Part shown: in pieces, positions 9,707-18,281 of the stretch
Layout: every line of letters begins with the position of its first letter
Position numbering within the stretch: the stretch's first letter is position 1
Origin: Lewinella sp. 4G2
Lineage (GTDB): Bacteria; Bacteroidota; Bacteroidia; Chitinophagales; Saprospiraceae
NCBI RefSeq assembly: GCF_001625015.1
Contig: NZ_LVWJ02000014.1
Span: 3,534,001-3,598,000, forward strand
Reading direction: 5' to 3'
DNA: 64,000 nt
The notes under the pieces: model-generated
Databases searched by the model: none
What the model was told of the DNA's origin: nothing
Seen by the model: the letters and a program-made list of their open reading frames with translations, nothing else
Program-made: the position numbers and the translations under genes

Positions 9707-12151
9707 TCAGCGAATCAGAAATTTCTGAGTACTGCCACCGGTAACTTTTAAGAAATGGATGCCGGGTACCAGCCTCCGTAAAGAGATCGGTGCATCGGTC
9801 ACGGTACCGGATAGGACGAGCTGACCACGAGCATCGACGATGCGGTAGGCCGTCCCCAGCTGTAAACCAGGTAGGGTAATGAAGTCAGCGGCAGGATTAG
9901 GATAGACACCACTACCCTCCTCCGCTACGCCCGCGAGGTGGACTGGAGATGAGTAAGTGGTCGCGCCATCGTACTCCGTCATCCGGAGCCGGTAGTATCT
10001 ACTCTCGCTGGTCGCATCTGCGTACTTGTAAGCACGTAATTCCCCAGTGATCCCGGCAGCAGCGATTTGCGCCAGGTCCGACCATTCCTGCGCGTCGGCA
10101 CTCGTTTCAATTACGTAAGCCGGAAGATTGGCGTCTTCGATGGCCTTCCAGGCGAGCAAATTGGTTTTGCCGTCTCGACGCCCACCAAACTCAAGTAGTT
10201 CCGTAGGAAGACTAGCCTGAACACAGTTCAAACTGACGTCGTCCAGCCAGGCAAAAGTGAGATCATCAAAGTTGTACAGGTAGATTTCTACCGTGGTGGC
10301 GTCCGGACCTGTAGTGAAGGATAGCGAACCCGGCACGAAAACGAAACCAGTGTCGTCGATCTCCCGCGAAACCTCCGCCCCACCAAAATTCTTGGCTCCC
10401 ACGAAAACGTTGGATCCACCGTTTTTAAAATTATACACGCTGTAGGACAGCACGTAATCCGTCGACGGCGTGAGCCCCGTCACCGTTTGGTACAAATAGG
10501 CATCGTTGCCATTCACGTAGCAAGAGTAGAGGCCGCTGCTCTTTTGGTCACCCGTCACTCCCCCATTTCCAGCGCCGGTGAGGGCCAGCTCCCAGGGCGC
10601 GATGGTTGATGGGCTATCCTCAAATCCGGGGTTGACGACAAGGTTGGTACCACACACGTCGATGCTCCCGGCAAACGTCAGCACCGTAATGGAATTGGGC
10701 GCTAGGGTCACGGTATTCTCGGGGCCATTCAGGATGAGGTCATCTACCAGGTCATAAGTGGGGCAGACATCCGTAACGTCAATTCCAGTGAACTCCTGCC
10801 GTTGCGCACTGCCGGTCGGTTGGTACCCCTCCAGTTGAAGATCAACATCAGAACTCTCCGTAGACTTATTCAGTAGGAATACCCGCAATTGGTCGGATCC
10901 AGCTTCCACGCTGGCAAAGGCACGGACGGTTGTTGTACTCTGGGCCCGGACCATAAAGTCCAGCGTTTCGGTATTCAGGATGGACAGCGCAAGGCCTCCC
11001 GCCGTCAACTCATTCTTCTTGGAGAGCAGATCGGTAGGTTGGGAGGTCGGCAGGTCATTATTGATCCACCTGGACGACCAGAATTGAGAAAATTCGAGGC
11101 GGTCATCGTTGGCCAGTTGGGCCATTAGGTCGAAGTTGGCTAATGCTTGCCCGAGGTTGTTTCCCTGGTCCCAGGGTTCAGTGACTCCGGTCAATTCCTT
11201 GCTGTAGCCGTATGCTGAAATCTCCGTCATCGCAATGAACAGTCGTTCGCGGTCATCGGCATCGGCCACGTTTTCGATGGCTGCCTGCGCGAGGTCCACC
11301 ACCGCAGTAGCGTCCAGCTCAGTATTCCGGTAATCGTCGTAGGTCGTAAAACCAAAGGATGGATAGGTATGGACGTCCAGCCAGTCTACGTAAGGCGCGC
11401 ATTCTTTCAGCGCCAGGTCGAAGTCACTAAAATTTTCTCCGTTGATCCCGATCTTGATGGACGGGTCTACCGCCTTCATTTCCTGAGCAAACGCAGCAGC
11501 ATCAATTCCGTACTGGGTATAACCGGGGTCGGACCCACCGTAGGAAGTTTCGTTAAAAGTTTCGTTGCCCAACGACCAGTACTTGATCCCATAGCCTTTA
11601 GTGATGTTAGCGTAGCGGACCCATTCTACCGCCATGGTCAAGGCCTGATCGTAAGTCAGGGAAGTGCCACTGGGGAAAGCAGGCTTGTACATACCGTCAA
11701 AGGCAACTACGATCACCGGTTCTGCGCCGAGCATCTGGCAATCCGCCATGAATTCATCAAAATCGTAGTTATCCTGCGCCCAGGTGCTATCGGCGTAGTT
11801 CCATAAACTCGGGCTTTGCGCGGGGAAATCCAGCGGACTGATCCGCGATAGACCGGCGGTCTTGGGGTCGTTGTACGGAGGTGCGGCCCAGGTATATACA
11901 TCCGACTTCTCACCACCGGGGAAGCGCAAGAATTTCATCCCCCCTTCAGATAAACCTTCGGCTAGCAATCGAGCGCCGTCGGCCCGATTCTCCTGTGCGT
12001 CATTCAAGGTATTAAGGTTAACGCCAAAGGGCTGGTCGCTGACGTCATTGATCCGGCTGCCGGGGAAGATGGTCACTCGTTCCTGAGCAGAAACAGTCAG
12101 TAACGGACCCAATACCAGGGCGAGGAAGAATAGTCGGTGTAACATTGACAT
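9707..12151 (-). CDS. GH51-like alpha-L-arabinofuranosidase with carbohydrate-binding module and T9SS tail
   Basis: About 814 residues from the ATG at 12151; an upstream ATG at 12196 would add 15 residues ahead of the signal peptide MSMLHRLFFLALVLGPLLTV and is less likely. The TIM barrel carries KFLRFPGGEKSDVYTW, the acid/base Glu in IKYWSLGNE (about E197) and the nucleophile Glu in AMTEISAYG (about E310), the clan GH-A layout of GH51. After a beta domain come a carbohydrate-binding module (about 500-645) and a T9SS sorting tail (VYPNPAADFITLPG, ending TQKFLIR). It should release arabinose from arabinan or arabinoxylan outside the cell. GH51 versus related arabinofuranosidase families cannot be settled by eye. 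Confidence 0.88.
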   Translation of the reverse strand: MSMLHRLFFLALVLGPLLTVSAQERVTIFPGSRINDVSDQPFGVNLNTLNDAQENRADGARLLAEGLSEGGMKFLRFPGGEKSDVYTWAAPPYNDPKTAGLSRISPLDFPAQSPSLWNYADSTWAQDNYDFDEFMADCQMLGAEPVIVVAFDGMYKPAFPSGTSLTYDQALTMAVEWVRYANITKGYGIKYWSLGNETFNETSYGGSDPGYTQYGIDAAAFAQEMKAVDPSIKIGINGENFSDFDLALKECAPYVDWLDVHTYPSFGFTTYDDYRNTELDATAVVDLAQAAIENVADADDRERLFIAMTEISAYGYSKELTGVTEPWDQGNNLGQALANFDLMAQLANDDRLEFSQFWSSRWINNDLPTSQPTDLLSKKNELTAGGLALSILNTETLDFMVRAQSTTTVRAFASVEAGSDQLRVFLLNKSTESSDVDLQLEGYQPTGSAQRQEFTGIDVTDVCPTYDLVDDLILNGPENTVTLAPNSITVLTFAGSIDVCGTNLVVNPGFEDSPSTIAPWELALTGAGNGGVTGDQKSSGLYSCYVNGNDAYLYQTVTGLTPSTDYVLSYSVYNFKNGGSNVFVGAKNFGGAEVSREIDDTGFVFVPGSLSFTTGPDATTVEIYLYNFDDLTFAWLDDVSLNCVQASLPTELLEFGGRRDGKTNLLAWKAIEDANLPAYVIETSADAQEWSDLAQIAAAGITGELRAYKYADATSESRYYRLRMTEYDGATTYSSPVHLAGVAEEGSGVYPNPAADFITLPGLQLGTAYRIVDARGQLVLSGTVTDAPISLRRLVPGIHFLKVTGGSTQKFLIR

Positions 12152-12194
12152 GATCAAAAATTTAAAACTTGGATCGTTCCGTCCTGCGACGAAC

Positions 12195-12273
12195 ACTTAC
12201 CCAATTACAGGGGTAAATTTCCGTCGATTAATCAGTCGGGGTTGGGTAAATTCTCGTCGTAAAGCGGGTAAAT
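12195..12273 (-). promoter_or_regulatory. Repeated TTTACCC motif region upstream of the arabinofuranosidase gene
   Basis: The 120 bp upstream of the start hold three copies of GGGTAAAT on the plus strand (12211, 12244, 12266), i.e. ATTTACCC read in the gene direction. They also hold one AATTGGGTAAGT (12195-12206, read on the minus strand). The stretch with CTCGTCGTAAAGC next to GGGTAAAT is repeated almost identically upstream of the second arabinofuranosidase gene (14294-14320). This looks like an operator set for a shared regulator; which regulator is unknown. Confidence 0.45.
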
Positions 12274-12317
12274 AGTGAGCAAACCCCTTGGTTTTACTGC
12301 ATTTGTCGCCAAAGCAG

Positions 12318-12350
12318 AAGAGGTGCCGGGAGTATTCCCGGACACCTCTT
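12318..12350. terminator. Strong hairpin between the two arabinofuranosidase genes
   Basis: Arms 12318-12331 and 12336-12350 pair over 14 bp with one bulged A and a 4-nt loop (AAGAGGTGCCGGGA against TCCCGG-A-CACCTCTT). It lies about 65 bp after the stop of the minus-strand gene ending at 12415. There is no clear T-run on the minus side, so it could be a terminator or a transcript-processing or stability hairpin. Confidence 0.6.
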
Positions 12351-12414
12351 GCAAAAAGACATTCACTAAGTTGTGAAAGTCGTTAGCCTTCGTTCTGAGA
12401 AACGGAGCCAAAGC

Positions 12415-14226
12415 TCATCGCTTAACCAATCGGTGGGTCACTGCCCCTTCAGAAGTATCCACCGTCAGAAAGTACACGCCCGCTTTCCAAGTGCTTGCGT
12501 CGATGATAGTATTCGTAAGCTTCCCCCGCTGAATGAGCTTACCCGAACCATCCTGAACTCGGAAGGGAAGCCCCCGTAGGGAGGAGGATACATTAAACTG
12601 CCCACTGGATGGGTTCGGGAAGACTGCCGAATTTGGCGCGACGCTGGAACCCCCGTCCAGATTTTTGGAGGAATTCCTCGCGGTTTTAGTGATGGTCACT
12701 ACCGTGATGGAAACGGGGTCCAGCCGGAGGCCTTTGATGACGCGCTTTGTGGTTCGTTTACTACTGTTGGGGCTTTTTCTAAAGGACACCGCATCTTCCT
12801 TCAAATTCCCACCATTGTAACTATTGTAGCTGGCTTCGAAGCCCTGCCCGGCGTTGAGGATATCCAGGTCGACGATCTCATCCCCTGCCCCTCGGTTGAC
12901 CAGGAAAAGCGTGATTTTATTCGGCGTATTTAGGGAGGCATAGGCGTTGACCAATTTGCTATTTTCCGTGCATTTGATCATTTGGCCCTTTGCATTTTTA
13001 GCAATCAGGCTAACCGCTCGACCCTGTGCCGTGAGTACATTATTGTTGTTGACGGCGTTCCAGGCACTATCCCCGGATTTCGGTAGGCTGGCCACATCGT
13101 AGCGGGAACCCCAGAATTGGCTAAACGCCACCCTGGAATCGCCCATCAACTGTGCCGTCATCTCAAAATTGGCGAGTGCTTGCCCAATCGTATTGCGCTC
13201 GTACTTATTGGAACCCGCAAAACCACTGGCGGAAAACTCCGTAACGATGATCTTCGGCCGCGCTCGATTGCCACCAGCCGGGAAGGCTCTCGCGTTGGCC
13301 GATATCACTCCCGCTACCGAATTGGTAAGTGCATCTCTTACCCGATTCCGATAGGTGGCGTACCGGTCGACTCCCGCGTAGGGATACGTATGAATGGCTA
13401 CAAAGTCGAATTTCTCCCTCGGTTGCAAATCAAAGACTCGCTGAACCTCGTCGTACCATTCCTTTCCGTCCGCATTGATGCCAATTTTGATCTTTGAATC
13501 GACTTTTTTCATCTCGTCGGCCATCACCTTAGCAACCTGAGCGTACGCCCTCGCGGAGGCCTTGGTGTTCCCATCAAACAGCCTTTTGCCGGCCCACTGC
13601 TTGGAGTTGGCTAACCAGGATTCATTGCCTAACTCCCAGTAGGCAACATCAATATTATTGTCCTTAGCGTATTTGACCCAGGCGGTGGCTAAACCAATGG
13701 CTTCGTTCACCAAAGTCTGACGCCGTGCTTCGTCCTTTTCCTTGAAAACATAATCCAGGGCAACCACCACTACGGCCTCCGCCTTTGCCGCCTTACAGTC
13801 CGCGATGAACATGTCGAAGTTGTAGTTCGTCTCCGCCCAGTCGCCATTGCTCCAGACTTTGCTATCGGTTACGGGGAAATCATTCGGGCCTCTTCGCAGC
13901 ATGGTGGCCGTAGCGGGGTTAGGTCGGTTGATGTTGGCCGTCCACTTATAGGCATCTGCCTTTTCGCCTCCCGGGAAACGGATGAATTTCGTTCCCATGT
14001 TGTTGAACATCGTCTCGTTCTTGATCGAGGTGTTACGGTCGTTATCCGACCAGGTGTTCATGTTAAGACCAATCCTGTTTCTTGCACCCAGTTCGGAGAG
14101 GACGACATTGGGGTTAATGCTAACCGTGGTTCGCTGGGCCGCCAGCTCCTGCACCGGCCCAAGGCCGATGAGGAGCAGCAGCAGCAGTAGCGGCAGGTTT
14201 TTGATAGTTGGTAAGAAGGTTTGCAT
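12415..14226 (-). CDS. GH51-like alpha-L-arabinofuranosidase with T9SS tail
   Basis: A 603-residue paralogue of the protein encoded next to it, lacking the carbohydrate-binding module. A Leu-rich signal peptide ends near QELAAQ. The barrel has KFIRFPGGEKADAYKW, acid/base Glu in YWELGNES (about E202) and nucleophile Glu in IIVTEFSASG (about E330). The C-terminus is a T9SS sorting domain (VFPNPSSGQFNVSS ... AVTHRLVKR). It is likely a second secreted arabinofuranosidase of different linkage preference (inference). It has its own upstream region with an operator-like motif shared with the neighbouring enzyme gene, and a hairpin follows its stop. Confidence 0.87.
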   Translation of the reverse strand: MQTFLPTIKNLPLLLLLLLIGLGPVQELAAQRTTVSINPNVVLSELGARNRIGLNMNTWSDNDRNTSIKNETMFNNMGTKFIRFPGGEKADAYKWTANINRPNPATATMLRRGPNDFPVTDSKVWSNGDWAETNYNFDMFIADCKAAKAEAVVVVALDYVFKEKDEARRQTLVNEAIGLATAWVKYAKDNNIDVAYWELGNESWLANSKQWAGKRLFDGNTKASARAYAQVAKVMADEMKKVDSKIKIGINADGKEWYDEVQRVFDLQPREKFDFVAIHTYPYAGVDRYATYRNRVRDALTNSVAGVISANARAFPAGGNRARPKIIVTEFSASGFAGSNKYERNTIGQALANFEMTAQLMGDSRVAFSQFWGSRYDVASLPKSGDSAWNAVNNNNVLTAQGRAVSLIAKNAKGQMIKCTENSKLVNAYASLNTPNKITLFLVNRGAGDEIVDLDILNAGQGFEASYNSYNGGNLKEDAVSFRKSPNSSKRTTKRVIKGLRLDPVSITVVTITKTARNSSKNLDGGSSVAPNSAVFPNPSSGQFNVSSSLRGLPFRVQDGSGKLIQRGKLTNTIIDASTWKAGVYFLTVDTSEGAVTHRLVKR

Positions 14227-14293
14227 GTAACGACTATTTAAAGCGTGAAGAATTTCCTCAAATCTCTACACTCCGCTCATTACATTCGGTGGC

Positions 14294-14320
14294 ATTTTCG
14301 TCGTAAACCGGGGTAATATT
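14294..14320 (-). promoter_or_regulatory. Operator-like motif shared by both arabinofuranosidase genes
   Basis: TTTCGTCGTAAACC next to GGGGTAATAT here matches CTCGTCGTAAAGC next to GGGTAAATAG at about 12253-12275. It lies about 70-95 bp upstream of the arabinofuranosidase start at 14226. Another TTGGGTAATCCC stands at about 14347. It is a probable regulatory site of unknown partner. Confidence 0.45.
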
Positions 14321-14371
14321 CTGCGTTGACCGTATTCTACCCGTTATTTGGGTAATCCCGTGGCAGCGGGG

Positions 14372-15847
14372 CTAACCCATCCTTACCCGATTCTTAATAT
14401 CCAGGAGATTAGTCCTCTCATCAATCGTGATACACTCGATGCCAGTCATCGCGGCGTAGTCGTTCATCTGTTCGGCGGTCAAATTCTGGCTGTAGCCAGT
14501 ATGATGAGCACCGCCGGCGTAGATCCAGGCCGCGACGCCGGTTTCCATATCCGGATGTGTTTCCCACAGCACGCGGGCCACGGGCAGATTGGGAAGATCC
14601 GCGGCAGGTACCTTGGCGGTCACCGTATTTACGATCAACCGAAAGCGATCTCCCATATCCACTACCGATGCATTCAGCGCGGGGCCACTCCCTCCCGTGA
14701 AGATCAGGCGGCAAGGGTCATCCTTACCGCCGATCCCGAGGGGATGGCAGGCGATCCGGGGTTTGTCCGCGGCGATACTGGGGCAGATCTCCAGCATGTG
14801 CGAGCCCAAGACACCTTCCTGTCCCGGTGTAAAGTCATAGGTGTAATCTTCCATAAAGCTATTCCCGCCCGGCAGGCCGTGGCCCATTACTTTCATCGTC
14901 CGGACGAGGGCAGCCGTCTTCCAGTCGCCTTCACCGCCAAAGCCGTAACCTTTTTCCATTAGCCGCTGGACCGCCAGACCCGGCAGTTGTTTCATCCCGT
15001 GCAGGTCTTCGAAGGTATCCGTGAAGGCGGTGTAGTTACCTTCCTTCAGGAAGTCTTCCATTCCCAGTTCGTTGCGGGCGCTCACTTCCAGGTTAGAGCG
15101 TCGGTCACCGCCTGGCTGAACGTTGTCGTCCAGTACGTAGGTGGTTGCATACTCCTCAAGAAGGGCATTTACTCGTTGCTGGGATATGGCGTTAATTCGC
15201 TCCACCAGGTCTCCAATCCCGAAACCGTCCACCTCGTAGCCAAAGGTCATCTGGGCGGCTACCTTGTCGCCGTCCGTGACGGCCACTTTGCGCATATTGT
15301 CCCCAAACCGGGCGACTTTCATCCTGCGTTCAGCGTCACGTCCCAGCGCTACGCGCGTCCAACTTCCTACTTTATTTTGCACCCGCGGCAGCGCCCAGTG
15401 CCCTACGATGACCTTGCGATCCAGGCCCATTTTAGTGCACAGGTGCCCGAATTCCCGCCCTCCGTGCGCGCTCTGGTGGAGGTTCATGTAATCCATGTCG
15501 ATGCTCGCGTAGGGGATGTGCTGGAAAAATTGCGTGTGCAAGTGGCACATCGGTTTGGTGAGGATACTCAGGCCACGGATCCACATTTTGGCCGGCGAAA
15601 ATGTGTGCATCCAGCAAATGATGCCGACGCATTCGTCGTCCATTTCGGCCGCGCGAATGGTTTGGTAAACTTCATCGGAGCCAGTAAGCACTGGCTTCCA
15701 GAGCACCCTGGTAGGGATGACTTCGTTGTTGTGCAAAGCCTCCGCTACGGTCTGGCTATTTTCCGCAACTTGTTGTAGCGTTGCCGGGCCGTAGAGGTGC
15801 TGGCTTCCGGTCAGGAACCAGAGGCTTTTGGTGGTCGTTTCGATCAT
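14372..15847 (-). CDS. araA: L-arabinose isomerase
   Basis: Converts L-arabinose to L-ribulose (EC 5.3.1.4) in the cytoplasm. About 491 residues, the usual family length. The N-terminal SLWFLTGSQHLYG matches the AraA start. Metal and catalytic regions are seen: YGFGGEGDWKTAAL, NSFMEDYTYDF, GSHMLEICPS and AWIYAGGAHHTGYS, which carry the conserved Glu and His ligands. The ATG at 15847 is preferred: it leaves 4 nt after the araD stop and gives the family-like start MIETTTKSLWF. An ATG at 15871 would overlap araD. Oddly, the segment GHWALPRVQN (15379-15396) is encoded by a copy of the dispersed repeat core; as I recall the family, this position more often reads GHW-x-D-P-x-V. Confidence 0.97.
   Translation of the reverse strand: MIETTTKSLWFLTGSQHLYGPATLQQVAENSQTVAEALHNNEVIPTRVLWKPVLTGSDEVYQTIRAAEMDDECVGIICWMHTFSPAKMWIRGLSILTKPMCHLHTQFFQHIPYASIDMDYMNLHQSAHGGREFGHLCTKMGLDRKVIVGHWALPRVQNKVGSWTRVALGRDAERRMKVARFGDNMRKVAVTDGDKVAAQMTFGYEVDGFGIGDLVERINAISQQRVNALLEEYATTYVLDDNVQPGGDRRSNLEVSARNELGMEDFLKEGNYTAFTDTFEDLHGMKQLPGLAVQRLMEKGYGFGGEGDWKTAALVRTMKVMGHGLPGGNSFMEDYTYDFTPGQEGVLGSHMLEICPSIAADKPRIACHPLGIGGKDDPCRLIFTGGSGPALNASVVDMGDRFRLIVNTVTAKVPAADLPNLPVARVLWETHPDMETGVAAWIYAGGAHHTGYSQNLTAEQMNDYAAMTGIECITIDERTNLLDIKNRVRMG
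15379..15396 (-). repeat. Dispersed repeat core inside araA (copy I)
   Basis: The minus strand reads GGGCGCTGCCGCGGGTGC, an exact match to the repeat core, in the coding frame giving ALPRV. It may be chance or a recruited repeat. Confidence 0.45.
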
Positions 15848-15851
15848 AATT

Positions 15852-16550
15852 TTACTGCCCGTAGTAGGCATTTTTTCCGTGCTTGCGTTCCCAGTGCTTG
15901 GTCACGAGGCTGTCCTTCAAGCGGGGCGCAGCGGGGTTAATTTGTAGGGTGAGGTGGGCCATGCGTGCGACTTCTTCCAGCACTGCACTATTGTATACGG
16001 CCTTTTCGGCGGTCTTACCCCAAGTGAAAGGTGCGTGGTTACCCACCAGGATCATCCCGATTTCCATCGGGTCCAGGTTGAGTTGGGCGAGGTGATTGAT
16101 GATCTGCCAACCAGTTTCGTGCTCGTAGTCTCCGGCAATCATTTCATCCGCCATCGGCGGTGCGCAGGGTATGTCGACCGTGAGGTGGTCAGCGTGGGTT
16201 GTCCCCATGATCGGTATGGGAAGTTGAGTCTGAGCCCAGGCGGTACCGTAGGTAGAATGAGTGTGCACGATACCACCGACCTCGGGCCAATTCTTGTATA
16301 ATAATGCATGGGTTTTGGTATCGCTGCTCGGCCGTAAGTCACCCTCTATCAGTTCGTTATCAAAACTGAGTACAACCATATCCTCAACCTTTAACTCGGT
16401 GTAGGGAACGCCACTTGGTTTGATGGCAAATACACCACGCTCGTGATCCGCCGCACTCGCATTGCCAAAGGTGAATAGCACCAGACCCAGGTCCGGTAGT
16501 TGCATATTCGCCGCGTGGGCAGTCTCCTTAAGTTGCTGGTAATCAGACAT
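15852..16550 (-). CDS. araD: L-ribulose-5-phosphate 4-epimerase
   Basis: Interconverts L-ribulose-5-P and D-xylulose-5-P (EC 5.1.3.4), the exit of the arabinose pathway into pentose phosphates. It belongs to the class II aldolase fold. Seen: LGLVLFTFGNASAADH, the zinc-binding IVHTHSTYGTAWAQ, TTHADHLTVDIPC, and the Gly-rich LVGNHAPFTWGKTAEKAV. About 232 residues from the ATG at 16550 (MSDYQQLKETAH), the family-like start. An ATG at 16592 would add 14 residues translated partly from a dispersed repeat copy and is unlikely. The gene lies between araB and araA in one operon. Confidence 0.97.
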   Translation of the reverse strand: MSDYQQLKETAHAANMQLPDLGLVLFTFGNASAADHERGVFAIKPSGVPYTELKVEDMVVLSFDNELIEGDLRPSSDTKTHALLYKNWPEVGGIVHTHSTYGTAWAQTQLPIPIMGTTHADHLTVDIPCAPPMADEMIAGDYEHETGWQIINHLAQLNLDPMEIGMILVGNHAPFTWGKTAEKAVYNSAVLEEVARMAHLTLQINPAAPRLKDSLVTKHWERKHGKNAYYGQ

Positions 16551-16572
16551 ATTATACGATATTTGCGGCGCT

Positions 16573-16590
16573 GGGCGCTGACGCAGGTGC
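16573..16590 (+). repeat. Dispersed repeat copy B (between araB and araD)
   Basis: GGGCGCTGACGCAGGTGC, an exact core match, sitting in the 53-bp gap between the araB stop and the araD start. It shares a longer match with the copy inside the gene at 57443-58921. Confidence 0.65.
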
Positions 16591-16603
16591 AAAGCAATAG
16601 GGA

Positions 16604-18271
16604 TTAACGGGCCAATGCCTCGGCGGCCTCCCCGAGCATGAGGTAACGGCGGAAACGTTCGTCGTACACCGCAACCAACTCAGGATTGGGCGAATACTCC
16701 GCGGAAAAACCGCCGGACATTGCCGTAACCGCAGCAGGAACATCGGGGTGAAGGCCAGCACCAACGGCGGCAAACATGGCCGCCCCCAAGGCACAGGTTT
16801 GCTCGGATGCCACGATGCGAATGGGGCGGTTCAGAATATCCGCCATCGTTTGCATCACGTAGGGTGACTTCTGGGCTACCCCACCCAGCCCAATGATTCC
16901 TTCTACCGGGATGCCCTCCTCCACGAAGCGAGTAACGATGCGCCGGGCTCCAAAACAGATGCTTTCGACGAGTGCCTGGAAGATCCGCGGCGCGTCCGAA
17001 CCCAGGTTGAGCCCCGCGATTGCACCCTGCAAACGCTGGTCCGCGTCGGGCGTACGGCGACCATTAAACCAGTCTACGGCAACGATATCACCATCCGGAA
17101 CTAATCGTTCTGCAGCCTCCGTGAGCTGGGGGAGCAAGCGAGATTTAGCATCGTCGATCATACGTTTGCGTAGGTCCGGGCTGAGGTTTTCGTCTTGGCT
17201 CAGGATGTTCTCCAGCGGCCAACTGAGTAGCCGTGCGAACCAGGCAAATACGTCACCAAAAGCAGACTGCCCTGCCTCGAGACCAAGCATGCCGGGTAAA
17301 ACCGATCCGTCGACCTGACCGCAAATACCCTTTACCGTCTTGGAGGCGGCTGGGTGGTCGGCCGGAATGACCAACATATCGCAGGTTGACGTACCCATCA
17401 CCTTCGACAATTGGAAGGGTTCGATTTGGCCTCCGACGGCACCCATGTGAGCGTCAAACGCCCCCACCATGATAGGAATCCCGGTGGGCAGGTGAAGCGC
17501 ATCGGCCCACTCCCTACTCAGGTGACCGGCAACGGTATCAGAGGTATACGTCTCTTCAAAAAGCCGTTCGCGAATACCCGCTAGTTGAGGGTCAAGCGTG
17601 GTCAGGAACTTTTCTGGCGGCAACCCACCCCACTCGGGGTGCCAGAGTGCCTTGTGACCGGCGGCGCAACGGCTGCGTTTCATCTCGGTAACGTCGGTTC
17701 CACCACTCAGGAGGAAGGGAATCCAATCGCAGTGTTCCACCCAGGAAAAGGCGGCCTTCGCGACCTCGGCGTCGGCACGAATGACGTGCAGGACTTTCGC
17801 CCAAAACCACTCGGAACTGTAGGTCCCACCTTCGTATTTGGTGTAGTCCGTATCCCAGCTATGGCAGAGCGTATTAATCTCCTCCGCTTCAACTATGGCC
17901 GTATGGTCCTTCCAGAGTACGAACATCGCGTTGGGATTATCGGCGAACTCGGGAACCAGGGCTAACGGCGTACCGGTCCGGTCTACCGCTACGGGTGTGG
18001 AGCCAGTAGTGTCCGCGGCAATTCCCGCAATCCCCCTACGTACCTCTTCGCTCACACCGTTGACGACTTTTAGGACGACCTCGGTGAGGCTTTCCCGGTA
18101 GTCTAGCGGGTGTTGACGCCACTGGCTATCAGCGGGTTGGCAGTATTCTCCCTTTTTCCATCTTGGGTAGTAATGGACGCTGGCGTTCATCTCCTCACCC
18201 GTTTCGGTGCTGACGATGAGAGCTCTGACGCTGTCGGATCCAAAGTCGATCCCTAAAGTGTAGTGGTTCAT
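16604..18271 (-). CDS. araB: Ribulokinase
   Basis: Phosphorylates L-ribulose to L-ribulose-5-P (EC 2.7.1.16). A 555-residue FGGY-family kinase. The N-terminal ATPase motif is TLGIDFGSDSVRALIV, followed by the ribulokinase-like YYPRWKKGEYC region and GIAADTTGSTPVAVD. The C-terminal half has VDWFNGRRTPDADQRL, the FGGY-type signature GIIGLGGVAQKSPYVMQTMAD and EQTCALGAAMFAAVGAG. The length matches bacterial AraB. It starts 10 bp after the regulator stop, giving the order araR-araB-araD-araA. Confidence 0.97.
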   Translation of the reverse strand: MNHYTLGIDFGSDSVRALIVSTETGEEMNASVHYYPRWKKGEYCQPADSQWRQHPLDYRESLTEVVLKVVNGVSEEVRRGIAGIAADTTGSTPVAVDRTGTPLALVPEFADNPNAMFVLWKDHTAIVEAEEINTLCHSWDTDYTKYEGGTYSSEWFWAKVLHVIRADAEVAKAAFSWVEHCDWIPFLLSGGTDVTEMKRSRCAAGHKALWHPEWGGLPPEKFLTTLDPQLAGIRERLFEETYTSDTVAGHLSREWADALHLPTGIPIMVGAFDAHMGAVGGQIEPFQLSKVMGTSTCDMLVIPADHPAASKTVKGICGQVDGSVLPGMLGLEAGQSAFGDVFAWFARLLSWPLENILSQDENLSPDLRKRMIDDAKSRLLPQLTEAAERLVPDGDIVAVDWFNGRRTPDADQRLQGAIAGLNLGSDAPRIFQALVESICFGARRIVTRFVEEGIPVEGIIGLGGVAQKSPYVMQTMADILNRPIRIVASEQTCALGAAMFAAVGAGLHPDVPAAVTAMSGGFSAEYSPNPELVAVYDERFRRYLMLGEAAEALAR

Positions 18272-18281
18272 GGTATTGGGG

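Noticed and set aside
14987-15778. A 263-codon open frame on the plus strand
   Set aside because: It is fully antisense to araA, which has clear family motifs. The frame is a shadow of GC-rich codon use.
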